Shown here: piece after piece, positions 18,101 to 26,667 of the stretch
Position numbering within the stretch: the stretch's first letter is position 1
How the letters are laid out: every line of letters begins with the position of its first letter
Assembly (NCBI RefSeq): GCF_001687605.2
Contig: NZ_CP016539.2
Location: 2,138,501 to 2,202,500 of the forward strand
DNA: 64,000 nt
Reading direction: 5' to 3'
Origin: Planococcus plakortidis
GTDB lineage: Bacteria > Bacillota > Bacilli > Bacillales_A > Planococcaceae
Made by a program: the position numbers and the translations under genes
The notes under the pieces: model-generated
What the model was told of the DNA's origin: nothing
Databases searched by the model: none
The model's input: the letters and a program-made list of their open reading frames with translations, nothing else

Positions 18101-18736
18101 TACGGGTTCCGGCACATCGTAAAGCCTTGGCAATTGGTCGAGCCATGCATCCGGTTCGGGGTGGACTCGCGAATAATCGTATAGTTTGCCCAGCAGGATC
18201 TCCATTGCCTGATCGCTGCGGTCCGAAGTGAAACTATCCGCAAGCCTATAGACCTTCTCCCGCCCTTGGCCTTCATAAGCAGATTCGAGCACAGCTTCCA
18301 TCACATCATCCCGCAGCAATGCCGCTTCAGTATCTCCCGCAATGCGGAAGCCGGGATCGATTTCCAGGAGATAGGCATATTGCTTCACGACTTGCAGGCA
18401 GAACGAGTGCAAAGTGGAAATTTGGGCTTTATTGATCAAGCGCAGTTGTTTTTTCAAATGAACGGACTCAGGCTGTGCCGCGACCGCCTGTTCCAATGCA
18501 GCAGACATGCGGTGGCGCATTTCAGCCGCGGAAGCGTTCGTGAACGTTACGACCAATAGCTCATCGACGGATACCGGGTCTTGTTCATCGAGCACTTTTT
18601 CGATCATCCGGTTGATCAGGACAGCCGTTTTCCCTGAGCCTGCCGCCGCCGATACGAGCATATCCTGTCCTTTCGCCCATATCGCCTGCCACTGTTCATC
18701 CGTCCATGTGGCATCATTCGGTTTTTCCGGTATCAT
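15131..18736 (-). CDS. addA: Helicase-nuclease AddA
   Basis: AddA is the UvrD-like 3'-5' helicase and nuclease subunit of AddAB, which resects double-strand breaks to Chi sites for RecA repair. At 1201 residues it has the expected length. Walker A is SAAAGSGKT (about residues 33-41), the helicase motif II is DEYQDTN, motif VI is VLYVAMTRAKEKLYL, and the C-terminal RecB-type nuclease has LLDYKTDRT. The ATG at 18736 overlaps the end of addB by 23 bp, typical coupling. All key residues look intact. Confidence 0.97.
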   Translation of the reverse strand: MIPEKPNDATWTDEQWQAIWAKGQDMLVSAAAGSGKTAVLINRMIEKVLDEQDPVSVDELLVVTFTNASAAEMRHRMSAALEQAVAAQPESVHLKKQLRLINKAQISTLHSFCLQVVKQYAYLLEIDPGFRIAGDTEAALLRDDVMEAVLESAYEGQGREKVYRLADSFTSDRSDQAMEILLGKLYDYSRVHPEPDAWLDQLPRLYDVPEPVTIDDLPFMEDLKMTIRHSFEAALDLLDEGWELATSPDGPAILEENFRMDATLVRAALDALDESWASLHAYARNVKWERLASVKKDSCDPQLAEEAKARRNEAKKLFNDVKDGYFTRAPERLLEEMREMASLMTTLVDLTKRFAEDYKALKIDRGLVDFSDLEHYALEILSDGGEPSAIAQDYRARFKEVLVDEYQDTNMLQETILSLVKSGTEQDGNLFMVGDVKQSIYRFRLAEPMLFLGKYSRFSREADGTGLRIDLNANFRSRKEVLDGTNYIFSQIMGERVGEISYDEDAALKPKAPYPEEDVPIHLTLIHEPEAEEGEETAVDMDKSQWEARWIAQKIRHMMDAGTLVHDPWSGKERPLEYRDIVVLMRSMTWSGDFSDEFKMAGIPLYAELSGGYFDALEVMIMLNTLRVIDNPYQDIPLAAVLRAPFFGLRENELAAIRLADTKGTFYDALKAFIRIGSMDERTRVKLGRFTNYLKKWRDLARRGSLSELIWEVYIDTNYYEMAGAMSNGKQRQANLRALHDRALEYEKTAFRGLFRFLRFIDRMRERGDDLGTAKSLSEKENVVRLMTVHKSKGLEFPVVFFAGTARPFNEMDFHKPYLFDQQYGLAVKAVNPDTRIEYTSLPYLAVKEMKQMQAKAEEMRVLYVAMTRAKEKLYLTASVKDIERLLEKWKTVSGDVLLPDFKRSRAKSYLDWIGPAVSRHPDAKVFHVGGEMLEHQSRFQIDIVETLSLEEPLPLLEAPQDRPEAEKDAELIRSRFDFIYPHQAAVEKRSKQSVTEMKRLQLLQRLDEPESFIQDYQPKTQKRAPHRPDFLMDRKLSAADIGTAVHTAMQHLPLERQMDVGEIRQFLEELAGREILTKEEAQAVKAEQIAAFFHSPIAQRLMNAEDIRREVPFTYARADEDGDHQIVQGIVDCLFKENGEWVLLDYKTDRTQGMGNVHSVMKERYSVQLSVYQEAVEAILRIPITQRVLYLFSSNEEVEV

Positions 18737-21700
18737 CAGCGCTCAACTCCTTGCGTATTTTCTCCACTGCCTGGTCAGGATTCAACACCGGTAACTTCCG
18801 GTAGCTTTGTTCCGGGTCGCTCGGGTCGAATTGGCATACCGCCCGGAAATTGCAAAATTGGCAAGGCGTATCATCCTTCAAGCGGTAAGGCGAGACCTCC
18901 GTTTGGCCGTCGAGAATGCCATTTCCTGCCCCTTGGTGTTTTTTCCGGACAAATTTCCGGATCGTTTCCATATCATCTTTTTCGACCGTTTTCGACGACC
19001 CTTTCGAGACCGAGCCATTTTTGTTGAGCCGCACTGGAATGACATTCGAATAGCCGTCGATCCGATCATCCATCGCCTGTATGACGTCCGGATCCTCCAC
19101 GACGAGCCCATTCATCTTGAATGACTTCGCGAGCTCTTCTTCCAATTCTTCGGCACTTAGCAGCTTCGTCATCTTCAGCATCGGGTTATGCATGTGGAAA
19201 TACAGCACCCCGGCCGGTTCCGCCTGCTCCCCGAGCCAGCGTTTCGAGTGGGTCAGGGCGACATCCAGATAAGTGAAGGTTTGAAGGGCCAAGCCGTGGT
19301 AAACTTCACCCAGATCCAAGCCTTGCTTGGATGATTTATAATCGACCACCCGCAAATACGGTTTGCCTCCGATATCGGTTGAATCGATGCGGTCGATGCG
19401 CCCGCGTACATTCATCTTGCGCCCGCGTTCGAGTGGAATGTCTAGCGGCGGAATCGCCTCTTTCGTCCCGAAGCCCACTTCAAGGGCGACGGGTACGAAA
19501 CCGGATACTTGTGCATGTTTGCTCAACATGAACGCTGTCTGGCGGATGATGCCTTCAAGTTTGTATTGGATATACCGATAGCGATGGGTACTCAACAGGA
19601 TCTGGTTGACGAAATAAGGCGATAATTGTTCAATCGCCCGCTTCGCGAGATCCGCACATTGTTCCTTGCTCAAGGATGACCAGGAAACACCGAGCTGCAT
19701 CACTTCATCCGAAATCCATTTGATCGCGGCGTGGAATAAATCCCCCATCGCCGGGGCCGCCAGACGGTATTGGCTGCGCTCTTCGAGTTTTAAGCCATAT
19801 GCTGCATAATGCGCGAATTGGCAGCTGTGGTAGGTCTCGATGCGGGAGACGCTAGAGGCAATCGGCGTACCGTAAAGCGATCCAGCGACCTTTTCCGATA
19901 ATTTCTCTGCTTTTGTATGGCTCAAAGGCTTGAAGACCTGGTCGATGACCGACGACCATAACGGGTCTTCCCGGTAGTAATCAAGCACGGCTTGCCAGTG
20001 GCCGGTCAGTTCTCCGCTCCTGATTTGGGCAGCCAGATGCGATAGCGCCGCACGCGGATGCGTAATGTATTCCAATGCATCCGGCTCATGCAACTCTTCC
20101 GGGCCGATTGCAGCCAATTTCGGTTCGATCTGGAGCAGGTCGGCAATTTTCCTGATATATAAAGACGGCAGTAAAGCTTTTCCTTCTTCGTCCGCAATCG
20201 GATAGGAAACGCTCAGCCGATCGGAAGCGGAAGAGAAGGAGCGATATGCCATATACGTTTCATCCATCAGGCGCATGCGCGAACTCGGCGCGAGTTCGAT
20301 GCCGATTCTCTGGAACCACTCGCGTTCCGCGTCGGTCAAGAGCCCTTCGTGTTCGATGCGCTGCGGCAAGATGCCATCATTCGCGCCGATGATGAAGACC
20401 GACCGGATGTCCATCAAGCGCGCCAGGTCCATTTTGGCAATGGTCACTTGATCGAGCGATGGCGGAATGCGTGAAAACTCCAAGGTTTCAAAACCTTCAT
20501 CCAGAATCCTCGCAGCACTTTGGAGGTCCAGTTCTTTTTCCCCGAACATCAACACGAATTGGTCGAGTACGCCCACCCATTGATTCCACGCCTGCTCGTG
20601 CTCGGTCGCGGCAAGCAATTGATGTTCCGCTTCCTCGCGGTCTTTCAGCAACTGGATTTTCGCATAGACATCAAGCTCTTCGACAAACTGAAATAGCGCT
20701 GTGGCAAAGTCCCGGCCGGTCACACAGTCTCCTAGCCGGGTTTTCAAACGCTCAAGCGGGTCGCGCACTACATCCCGGACAGTCTGCAATTCCATCTGGA
20801 GCGCCAATTCCTCATCAGTCTGAATGCCTGAATGGAATTCCAGCCCGCGGTATTTCTTATAGATCCAGCGTTTATCGTCAAACCAGCGGTCCCCGTAGAT
20901 GCCATTGGCCAGGACGAAATTTTCGAGTTGGTCTCCGCGCTCCCGCCATTTGCTGACATTGCCTTCAGGGAAGAACAAATCCGTCTTCAACGCCCGGAAA
21001 ACCGGTTCATATGCATAATTGCCGATGACCGCTTCTAGTGCAGAACGGCTGAATTCGATCAATGGATGGTGGAGCATCGATTTTTTCTGGCTGATGAAAT
21101 AAGGGATGTCGTATTGTGGAAAAATGGTGTTGATCAGTTCGTCGTATACTTCGGGCTGGCGGTATAATACCGCAATATCTTTATATCGGCAGCCCTCCAT
21201 CACCTGCTGGCGGATCGATCGGGCAAGCTCATGGATTTCAGCTCGCCGGTTCGATGCTTCGACCAATTCGACCGCCCCTTGCCCCTGGATGGAAGGGGCA
21301 GGGAAGGTTTCGATATAGCGCTCCACATGCCGAAGCTCTTCATTCATGAAGCGTTTCGGCTCTTGCAGGTACACTTCCGGCTCAAGGCCGATTCCCTCCG
21401 ATGCAGCCAGCTCTATCAAACGGCTTGCCGTGACGGCGGATTGGTAGAACAACGATTGTTCGTCCTCTATATCGCTTGACTCATCCATCGGCAAGACGAT
21501 CGTCACAGATTTGGCATGCTTCAGCAACTCTTCGATGATCTGGAACTCGCGAGCGGTAAAGCTGACGAAGCCGTCGATATAAACAGCTGACTGCTTCATC
21601 GTGCCCGAATGGCGGATTTTTTCGCTCAATAAGCCAAGATGCCCCTCGGAATCCACGAATACCTTGCCCAGCCTGCGGTCGATTTCCAATAGAATCAGCT

Positions 21701-22190
21701 CTAAATCCGCTGCCTTGTCCTGCAGCGTCCTCGGAGCTCCGGCTGATTCGAGGGATGAACGGATGGTGCCCAGTTCATCGCAATCGATGCAATAACGCGA
21801 AAACTCTTTGATCAATTGCTCGATCTGGTCCGTGAAGCCCCGTTTCCCTGCGGCTCGCCTGAATAAGTTGAACTCATCCTTATGTTCCTCGAGCAGGCTG
21901 CGGATCAGCATCCGGTAGCCGAATGTATCGATTTCCTTGCGGCTGATCCCGCCGACTTCCTGCAACACACGCCATGCAAGGCGTTTAAAAGTCACAGCTT
22001 GTGCACGAATCATGCCATTCATGCCATATGCAGCGGACAACCTGTACTCCGTGGAAAACGACATCTGGTCCGGGACGATAAGAAATATCGGATCCCCATC
22101 CGCCTGGTCTTTTAAACTATCGGCGATCTCTTCCTGGACAAAGCGGGTTTTGCCGGTACCGGCGCGCCCGTACACGATTCGTAAAGACAT
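18714..22190 (-). CDS. addB: Helicase-nuclease AddB
   Basis: This is the second subunit of AddAB, with an inactive helicase-like part, Chi recognition and a C-terminal nuclease. It has GRAGTGKT near the N-terminus, the nuclease motif VVDYKSSKQ, and the four cysteines of the family Fe-S cluster: one in YHSCQFAHYA and three in CQFCNFRAVC. The ATG at 22190 follows GGGAGGAG; a TTG seven codons earlier lies within that site and is rejected. Length is 1158 residues. A LexA-like box sits at the promoter. Confidence 0.96.
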   Translation of the reverse strand: MSLRIVYGRAGTGKTRFVQEEIADSLKDQADGDPIFLIVPDQMSFSTEYRLSAAYGMNGMIRAQAVTFKRLAWRVLQEVGGISRKEIDTFGYRMLIRSLLEEHKDEFNLFRRAAGKRGFTDQIEQLIKEFSRYCIDCDELGTIRSSLESAGAPRTLQDKAADLELILLEIDRRLGKVFVDSEGHLGLLSEKIRHSGTMKQSAVYIDGFVSFTAREFQIIEELLKHAKSVTIVLPMDESSDIEDEQSLFYQSAVTASRLIELAASEGIGLEPEVYLQEPKRFMNEELRHVERYIETFPAPSIQGQGAVELVEASNRRAEIHELARSIRQQVMEGCRYKDIAVLYRQPEVYDELINTIFPQYDIPYFISQKKSMLHHPLIEFSRSALEAVIGNYAYEPVFRALKTDLFFPEGNVSKWRERGDQLENFVLANGIYGDRWFDDKRWIYKKYRGLEFHSGIQTDEELALQMELQTVRDVVRDPLERLKTRLGDCVTGRDFATALFQFVEELDVYAKIQLLKDREEAEHQLLAATEHEQAWNQWVGVLDQFVLMFGEKELDLQSAARILDEGFETLEFSRIPPSLDQVTIAKMDLARLMDIRSVFIIGANDGILPQRIEHEGLLTDAEREWFQRIGIELAPSSRMRLMDETYMAYRSFSSASDRLSVSYPIADEEGKALLPSLYIRKIADLLQIEPKLAAIGPEELHEPDALEYITHPRAALSHLAAQIRSGELTGHWQAVLDYYREDPLWSSVIDQVFKPLSHTKAEKLSEKVAGSLYGTPIASSVSRIETYHSCQFAHYAAYGLKLEERSQYRLAAPAMGDLFHAAIKWISDEVMQLGVSWSSLSKEQCADLAKRAIEQLSPYFVNQILLSTHRYRYIQYKLEGIIRQTAFMLSKHAQVSGFVPVALEVGFGTKEAIPPLDIPLERGRKMNVRGRIDRIDSTDIGGKPYLRVVDYKSSKQGLDLGEVYHGLALQTFTYLDVALTHSKRWLGEQAEPAGVLYFHMHNPMLKMTKLLSAEELEEELAKSFKMNGLVVEDPDVIQAMDDRIDGYSNVIPVRLNKNGSVSKGSSKTVEKDDMETIRKFVRKKHQGAGNGILDGQTEVSPYRLKDDTPCQFCNFRAVCQFDPSDPEQSYRKLPVLNPDQAVEKIRKELSADDTGKTE

Positions 22191-22210
22191 ATAAAGCACT
22201 CCTCCCAACA

Positions 22211-22224
22211 AGAACGTTTGTTCT
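22211..22224. promoter_or_regulatory. LexA (DinR/SOS) box upstream of addB
   Basis: On the minus strand AGAACAAACGTTCT contains GAAC-N4-GTTC and fits the Gram-positive LexA consensus CGAAC-RNRY-GTTYG at all but the two outermost bases. It starts one base after a TATAAT (22231-22226 on the minus strand), a position where LexA would repress. The -35 element is weak. Confidence 0.65.
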
Positions 22225-22262
22225 TATTATACAGTAAACAATCAAAAAGAACGACTTTCCAG

Positions 22263-22895
22263 TTAAGATAGCCGTTCTTTTTCCCGTTCTTCTTTCGCCC
22301 GCTTAAAGTCGGCTTCCACTCGCTTGTTAAGCCGCTTCTCGAGGATTTTCCCGATGACATACAACAGCACGATGACGGCAATGACAATGGCCGTCCGGAC
22401 CGGCTGCGTGAACAAAGCACGGATATCATACCCTACGTATGAAATCGTAAAGACCATGACGAATTTTCCTGCCATCAATGTCAGTAAATAGTAATGGCGG
22501 CTGATATTCGATAACCCTGCTACCAAATTGACCAACGCCGATGGGGTAAAAGGGAAACACAGCAACAGAAACAACGGGCCGAAGCCATTGCGTTCCACCC
22601 AGTGGATGAGCCTTTCGACTTTCTGGTGCCGTGTCATGAAATTCATGAACCGTGCTTGGCCGAATTTACGGATCAGCAAGAATACCGTATAGGAACCGGC
22701 CACTGCCCCGCCCCACGACAAGAGGAAGCCGAGCCATAACCCGTAGGCCGTCGCATTGGCAAAGACAAAGACAAAGAGTGGCAAAAATGGCAAAAAGGAT
22801 TCAAGGAACGGCAGCAAAAATCCGATAAAGGGGCCGAATGCCCGATAAGATTGCGTCAACTCAACGATGTTTTCCATTGTAAAAAAATCCGACAT
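22263..22895 (-). CDS. TVP38/TMEM64 family membrane protein (YhjE-like)
   Basis: This 210-residue VTT/DedA-superfamily membrane protein has five to six predicted helices. It shows the family loop FLPFLPLFVFVFANATAYG, GxxxG-type GGAVAGSY and the FPFTPSALVNLVAGLS motif, with a basic cytoplasmic tail rich in K, R and E. VTT proteins have been linked to lipid scrambling and membrane homeostasis; the exact role here is unknown. Start at 22895 after AAGGA. In B. subtilis yhjE lies near addBA, which supports the assignment. Confidence 0.82.
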   Translation of the reverse strand: MSDFFTMENIVELTQSYRAFGPFIGFLLPFLESFLPFLPLFVFVFANATAYGLWLGFLLSWGGAVAGSYTVFLLIRKFGQARFMNFMTRHQKVERLIHWVERNGFGPLFLLLCFPFTPSALVNLVAGLSNISRHYYLLTLMAGKFVMVFTISYVGYDIRALFTQPVRTAIVIAVIVLLYVIGKILEKRLNKRVEADFKRAKEEREKERLS

Positions 22896-23038
22896 AGGCT
22901 CATTCCTTTTAAATTGCGCGATTTTTCAAAAACGAATCCGAAAAACGGGTTAAAATATGCTATGCTATTATAATTACTTTACACTCTTTCTCCCATTTTG
23001 GAAAAGAGAAATACTTACGGCAAAAGGAGCGGAACAAA

Positions 23039-23731
23039 TTGCAGGAACAAGGATTCTCTTCGGGGGTGAAAGCAGGCGCCAGTATCGCCATCGGCTATTT
23101 TCCGGTCGCGCTGACGTTCGGGCTCCTGGCAAAAACGACAGGCTTATCGCTGATTGAAGCGACCGCCATGAGCATCTTCGTTTTTGCCGGCGCCGCGCAA
23201 TACATATCGCTTTCCCTCATTACTGCCGGTGTGCTCCCGGTACTCATTGTCGTCAACACATTCATCGTCAACATCCGGCATTTCCTGATGACTGCTGCGC
23301 TGAACGAAAAGATGGAACCGGATGCCCGCTGGAAAAAAGCATTATATGCTTTCGGCATCACCGATGAAACGTTTACGGTATTGGCCACGCAGCCAGGCGT
23401 CAAGGTCCGCACCTCGTTTGCCGCTGGGGTCATCATCATTTCCTATGGCAGCTGGGTCGGATTCACTTCGCTCGGCCATTTGATCGGCGCCAGCCTCCCT
23501 GCTTTTTTGCAGGCTTCCATGTCGATCGCGCTATACGCCATGTTCGTCGGCCTGCTTGTGCCGTCCATGAAAGGCAACCGGAAAGTCGTCAGCTTGGCGT
23601 TGATTGCCGCCCTTTTCAATTCCATGTTCTATTTCACCGGTTGGCTGTCTACGGGTTGGGCAATCATGGTCTCGACACTCGCATCGGCCATCTTCATTGA
23701 AATGATTTCACGGAAAGGAGTTGCCGCCTGA
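23039..23731 (+). CDS. azlC: Branched-chain amino acid exporter subunit AzlC
   Basis: AzlC is the large membrane subunit of the AzlCD exporter for branched-chain amino acids and their analogues. The 230-residue protein has the opening GVKAGASIAIGYFPVALTFG, the motif NIRHFLMTAAL and the segment AFGITDETFTV, all typical. TTG at 23039 follows AAAGGAG with 8-9 bases spacing; no ATG start is better placed. azlD overlaps its stop codon. Confidence 0.93.
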   Translation: MQEQGFSSGVKAGASIAIGYFPVALTFGLLAKTTGLSLIEATAMSIFVFAGAAQYISLSLITAGVLPVLIVVNTFIVNIRHFLMTAALNEKMEPDARWKKALYAFGITDETFTVLATQPGVKVRTSFAAGVIIISYGSWVGFTSLGHLIGASLPAFLQASMSIALYAMFVGLLVPSMKGNRKVVSLALIAALFNSMFYFTGWLSTGWAIMVSTLASAIFIEMISRKGVAA

Positions 23732-24039
23732 TGGGTGCCTGGTTTTGGTGGATGATTTTCGGGATGGCCCTAGTAACTTATATTCCACGCGCAATCCCGT
23801 TAACCTTTTTGGAAGGGCGCGAGTTGCCTGAGGCAGTGCAGAATGTTTTGCGCAACATTCCGTATGCCGTGCTCGGCGCTTTGATTTTCCCGGCCGTTTT
23901 CTTTATTCAGGAAAATATCTGGTTCGGCGTCATCGGGGCCGTTTCCGCTTTCGCAATCGCTTTTGCCGGGGCGAACGTCATCCTTGTCGTTCTCGGGACC
24001 ATTGCCATTCTTTCGCTATACGGACTTTGGTTCGGATAA
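23731..24039 (+). CDS. azlD: Branched-chain amino acid exporter subunit AzlD
   Basis: This 102-residue small membrane partner of AzlC has about four helices. The motif YIPRAIPLTFLEGRELP is characteristic. Its ATG overlaps the azlC stop (TGATG), so the two are translated together in equal amounts. It is followed by a terminator shared with the convergent csbA. Confidence 0.92.
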   Translation: MGAWFWWMIFGMALVTYIPRAIPLTFLEGRELPEAVQNVLRNIPYAVLGALIFPAVFFIQENIWFGVIGAVSAFAIAFAGANVILVVLGTIAILSLYGLWFG

Positions 24040-24041
24040 TG

Positions 24042-24082
24042 AAAAAAGCCGTCACTCATTTTCATGAGCTTCGGCTTTTTTT
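24042..24082. terminator. Shared terminator for azlCD and csbA
   Basis: Two nested stems (AAAAAAGCCG/CGGCTTTTTT and CTCAT/ATGAG) with T-runs on both strands lie between convergent genes. The last codons of csbA are inside the hairpin. Confidence 0.85.
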
Positions 24083-24309
24083 CGTTTATGATACATATTG
24101 CTTGAATACCAGAAACCGGCTGTTAACGAGGCGGCGTTGACGATGAACAATAGCCACGTATGCGTAAAGCCTGCATAAACGGCCGCAGCAATCAATGCGA
24201 CGGTTAATATGAGGCCGACGTAATGGTTAAACGTCACGCGCGTAAACAGGATCACAAGAAGCCCGGGCACAAACAGCGATAGGAAAAACTTGGTCACCAT
24301 TGATTCCAT
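24052..24309 (-). CDS. csbA: CsbA family membrane protein (DUF2198)
   Basis: This 85-residue protein has three predicted membrane helices. The segment ILFTRVTFNHYVGLILT is nearly the signature of B. subtilis CsbA, a sigma-B-controlled protein of unknown function. ATG at 24309 follows AAGGGGAG; a second Met three codons later is also possible and would match the usual family start. It is 12 bp downstream of minJ and probably co-transcribed. Confidence 0.87.
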   Translation of the reverse strand: MESMVTKFFLSLFVPGLLVILFTRVTFNHYVGLILTVALIAAAVYAGFTHTWLLFIVNAASLTAGFWYSSNMYHKRKKAEAHENE

Positions 24310-24321
24310 ATACTTCTCCCC

Positions 24322-25479
24322 TTACTCAACAATCAAAAGACCTAAACGATGATGGTCATGGCGGAAGACGACATGCTGCCGCAAACGCATTTCCAGGTTA
24401 TGGTCGATGACTTCCAGTCGGCAATGCGCTGCATTGAGCTGGATGGCTTCGTACAATTCCGTTTCATTCGTTACCGTCGTGCCGTTTACTTTGCGGATGA
24501 TTTCCCCGCGCACAAGCCCCATCTTCTCAGCTGGAGAGCCTGGAAGCACGTCGATGATCATGACGCCTTGCGCTTGTGGGGTCACAGTATAATTCCCGCT
24601 GCGCTCTTTCTGCGCGTAGTACAAGCTAATGCCCAGACGGAACAATACACCGGCGGCCAGTGCGATGATCGCCATCGGCTGCCACAGGAAACCGAATAAG
24701 GCCAGAACAATCGTCAAGACAGCCGACCAAGCGACCGATTTCGCGATTTTCGGATACAAATAAACCGGCAGTGTCCGTTTGCTGCGCCCTTGGAATCCAA
24801 AGACCAGCGGGAACAAAATAAAGGAAAACGCCGATTCCCCGATTGGCAGCTGCGGCCAGTACGGTGCGTATTCGGAGACCATTTCTCCAGGTACGACCAG
24901 CACAGCCGGAATCAGCCATAGACGACGGGAGATGTAAGCGGCCGCCCGCAATCCGCGAGCCGATTTATGCAGGCGCGGTGAAGCGGCAGCAGCAGCTGAC
25001 TTTTCGACCATGCGGCTTTCGATGAACAGCAAAAGCCCTGCAATCAACGCGACTGAAATGAGCCAGCCATCCGCAAGCCCCCTGCCTGTCATTTCAGCGA
25101 ACCCGAGATTAATGGTCCAATCATTGGCTTCGAACAACCAGACAACCAATGCGGACGCGGACGCCAAATAGACGAAAGAGGCCAGGTGGTAAAAACCCGT
25201 CAGCATGACGATGATGCTGACGATGCTGAGGGCGATCAACCATTCCATCGGCACTGCCAATCCGGCAGCTGCCACGATAACCGATAAGATCAGCGCATAC
25301 AACCAGCCATCTTTCAACAAGCGTTTGAATTCCGTTCCGCCATACACGATCCGCGTGCGGAAAATGCGGCGTTCTTTTTTAACGCGGAAATATCCAAGCA
25401 TCGTCGCAGCGAATAATGCGACATAAAAAACAGGGTTAAGAAAAAACATGGCGATTGCCATCAAAAAATCCGTTAACAC
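24322..25479 (-). CDS. minJ: Cell-division topology protein MinJ-like (multi-TM with PDZ domain)
   Basis: This 385-residue protein has about seven to eight membrane helices through residue 280 and a C-terminal PDZ domain (about 295-380; GVMIIDVLPGSPAEKMGL, GEIIRKVNGTTV). In B. subtilis MinJ bridges DivIVA to MinD at the poles and septum. Length, architecture and the neighbours (ftsEX, cccB, csbA) match. GTG at 25479 follows AAGGATGG at a slightly long distance. A generic PDZ membrane protein is the alternative. Confidence 0.85.
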   Translation of the reverse strand: MLTDFLMAIAMFFLNPVFYVALFAATMLGYFRVKKERRIFRTRIVYGGTEFKRLLKDGWLYALILSVIVAAAGLAVPMEWLIALSIVSIIVMLTGFYHLASFVYLASASALVVWLFEANDWTINLGFAEMTGRGLADGWLISVALIAGLLLFIESRMVEKSAAAAASPRLHKSARGLRAAAYISRRLWLIPAVLVVPGEMVSEYAPYWPQLPIGESAFSFILFPLVFGFQGRSKRTLPVYLYPKIAKSVAWSAVLTIVLALFGFLWQPMAIIALAAGVLFRLGISLYYAQKERSGNYTVTPQAQGVMIIDVLPGSPAEKMGLVRGEIIRKVNGTTVTNETELYEAIQLNAAHCRLEVIDHNLEMRLRQHVVFRHDHHRLGLLIVE

Positions 25480-25560
25480 TTCACTGACACCATCCTTAAG
25501 CTAAATGAACTTATCTTCCATTGTACCAAAGATGCAGGGCTAGCCCTACATCTTTTTCAA

Positions 25561-26667
25561 TCAGTTAAATGCCAGCTTTAGCTGTCCAAGGATGTCTTCA
25601 ATGCCTTCGATTCCGGCTGAAAGCCTAACAACCCGCTCAGTTACGCCAATCCGTGCTTTTTCTTCAGCGGATAAGGCCCGGTGAGATGTGCCGAATGGAT
25701 AAGAGACAGTCGTTTCGACACCGGCCAAAGTCGGGACGATTTTGATCCATCCGAGTGACGAGAAGAACGCGGAGACATCCGCCGATTCCGGCAGTTCAAA
25801 CGAAACGATCGCGCCTTTTCCCGGATACCAAACCCGCGCCTTGTCCTGCAGGAAATCGGCAATGGCCTGGGCATTGGCATTTTGCTTTTCCATACGCAGC
25901 GCCAAGGTTTTGACCCCGCGTAATGTCAGCCATGCTTCAAAAGGGCTTAAGTTCATGCCGAGGTTGACGACGCGTTTTGTAGCTTCTTCGATCAAAGCGG
26001 CATCGCCTACCAATACGCCTGATGTGACATCGCTATGCCCGCCGAGATACTTCGTTGCGCTATGTACGACCAAATCCACGCCTTGTGCATAAGGTGTATA
26101 CGTATAAGGCGTCGCGAATGTATTATCGATCATCACCTTTACGCCGTATTGATTTTTCAGTTGAACAAGCCCATCAATATCTTCAACCCGCAAAAATGGA
26201 TTGGTGATCGATTCGCTCAAGATCAATTTCACTTCGGGATAATCGACCAAAACCTGTTCAATCGTGCCGGTTTCCGAGAAATCCGCGAAATGGACGGTAA
26301 TGCCGAGTCTTTTCAATTCTTCTTTCAGCAAATGGAAAGTGCCTCCGTAAACATCTTCTGCCGCAAGGATATGGTCTCCCGCTTCTGCAACGGACAAAAT
26401 GCCCGCGAGTATCGCTGACATGCCAGAAGAAGCAGCCACGCCTTTTGGGGCGCCTTCTAGCTGTGCAACCGTCTGTCCGAGTGCATCCGTATTCGGATTC
26501 GCTGTCCGCGTGTAGAGATACGTTCCGTTTCCTTCGTAATAGCCTTCCAACTCTTCTAAAGATGAAAAAGAAAAAGCTGATGTTTGGTAAATTGGCATCA
26601 CTTTCGGGCGGATGGTCCGCTCTTCCATGCCGGCTGTGTGTACAGATTTCGTATCGATCGATGTCAT
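25561..26667 (-). CDS. Cys/Met metabolism PLP-dependent enzyme (cystathionine synthase/lyase family)
   Basis: This 368-residue cytoplasmic fold-type I PLP enzyme works in trans-sulfuration. The PLP lysine is in HSATKYLGGHSD, the cofactor Asp in MIDNTFATP, the tyrosine pair in YLYTRTANPNTDAL and the phosphate-binding SSGMSAI. It cannot be decided from sequence whether it is cystathionine gamma-synthase, beta-lyase or gamma-lyase. Its ATG overlaps the stop of the TlpA-like gene by one base (TAATG), which links it to thiol redox. No S-box or T-box leader was seen upstream of the pair. Confidence 0.9.
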   Translation of the reverse strand: MTSIDTKSVHTAGMEERTIRPKVMPIYQTSAFSFSSLEELEGYYEGNGTYLYTRTANPNTDALGQTVAQLEGAPKGVAASSGMSAILAGILSVAEAGDHILAAEDVYGGTFHLLKEELKRLGITVHFADFSETGTIEQVLVDYPEVKLILSESITNPFLRVEDIDGLVQLKNQYGVKVMIDNTFATPYTYTPYAQGVDLVVHSATKYLGGHSDVTSGVLVGDAALIEEATKRVVNLGMNLSPFEAWLTLRGVKTLALRMEKQNANAQAIADFLQDKARVWYPGKGAIVSFELPESADVSAFFSSLGWIKIVPTLAGVETTVSYPFGTSHRALSAEEKARIGVTERVVRLSAGIEGIEDILGQLKLAFN

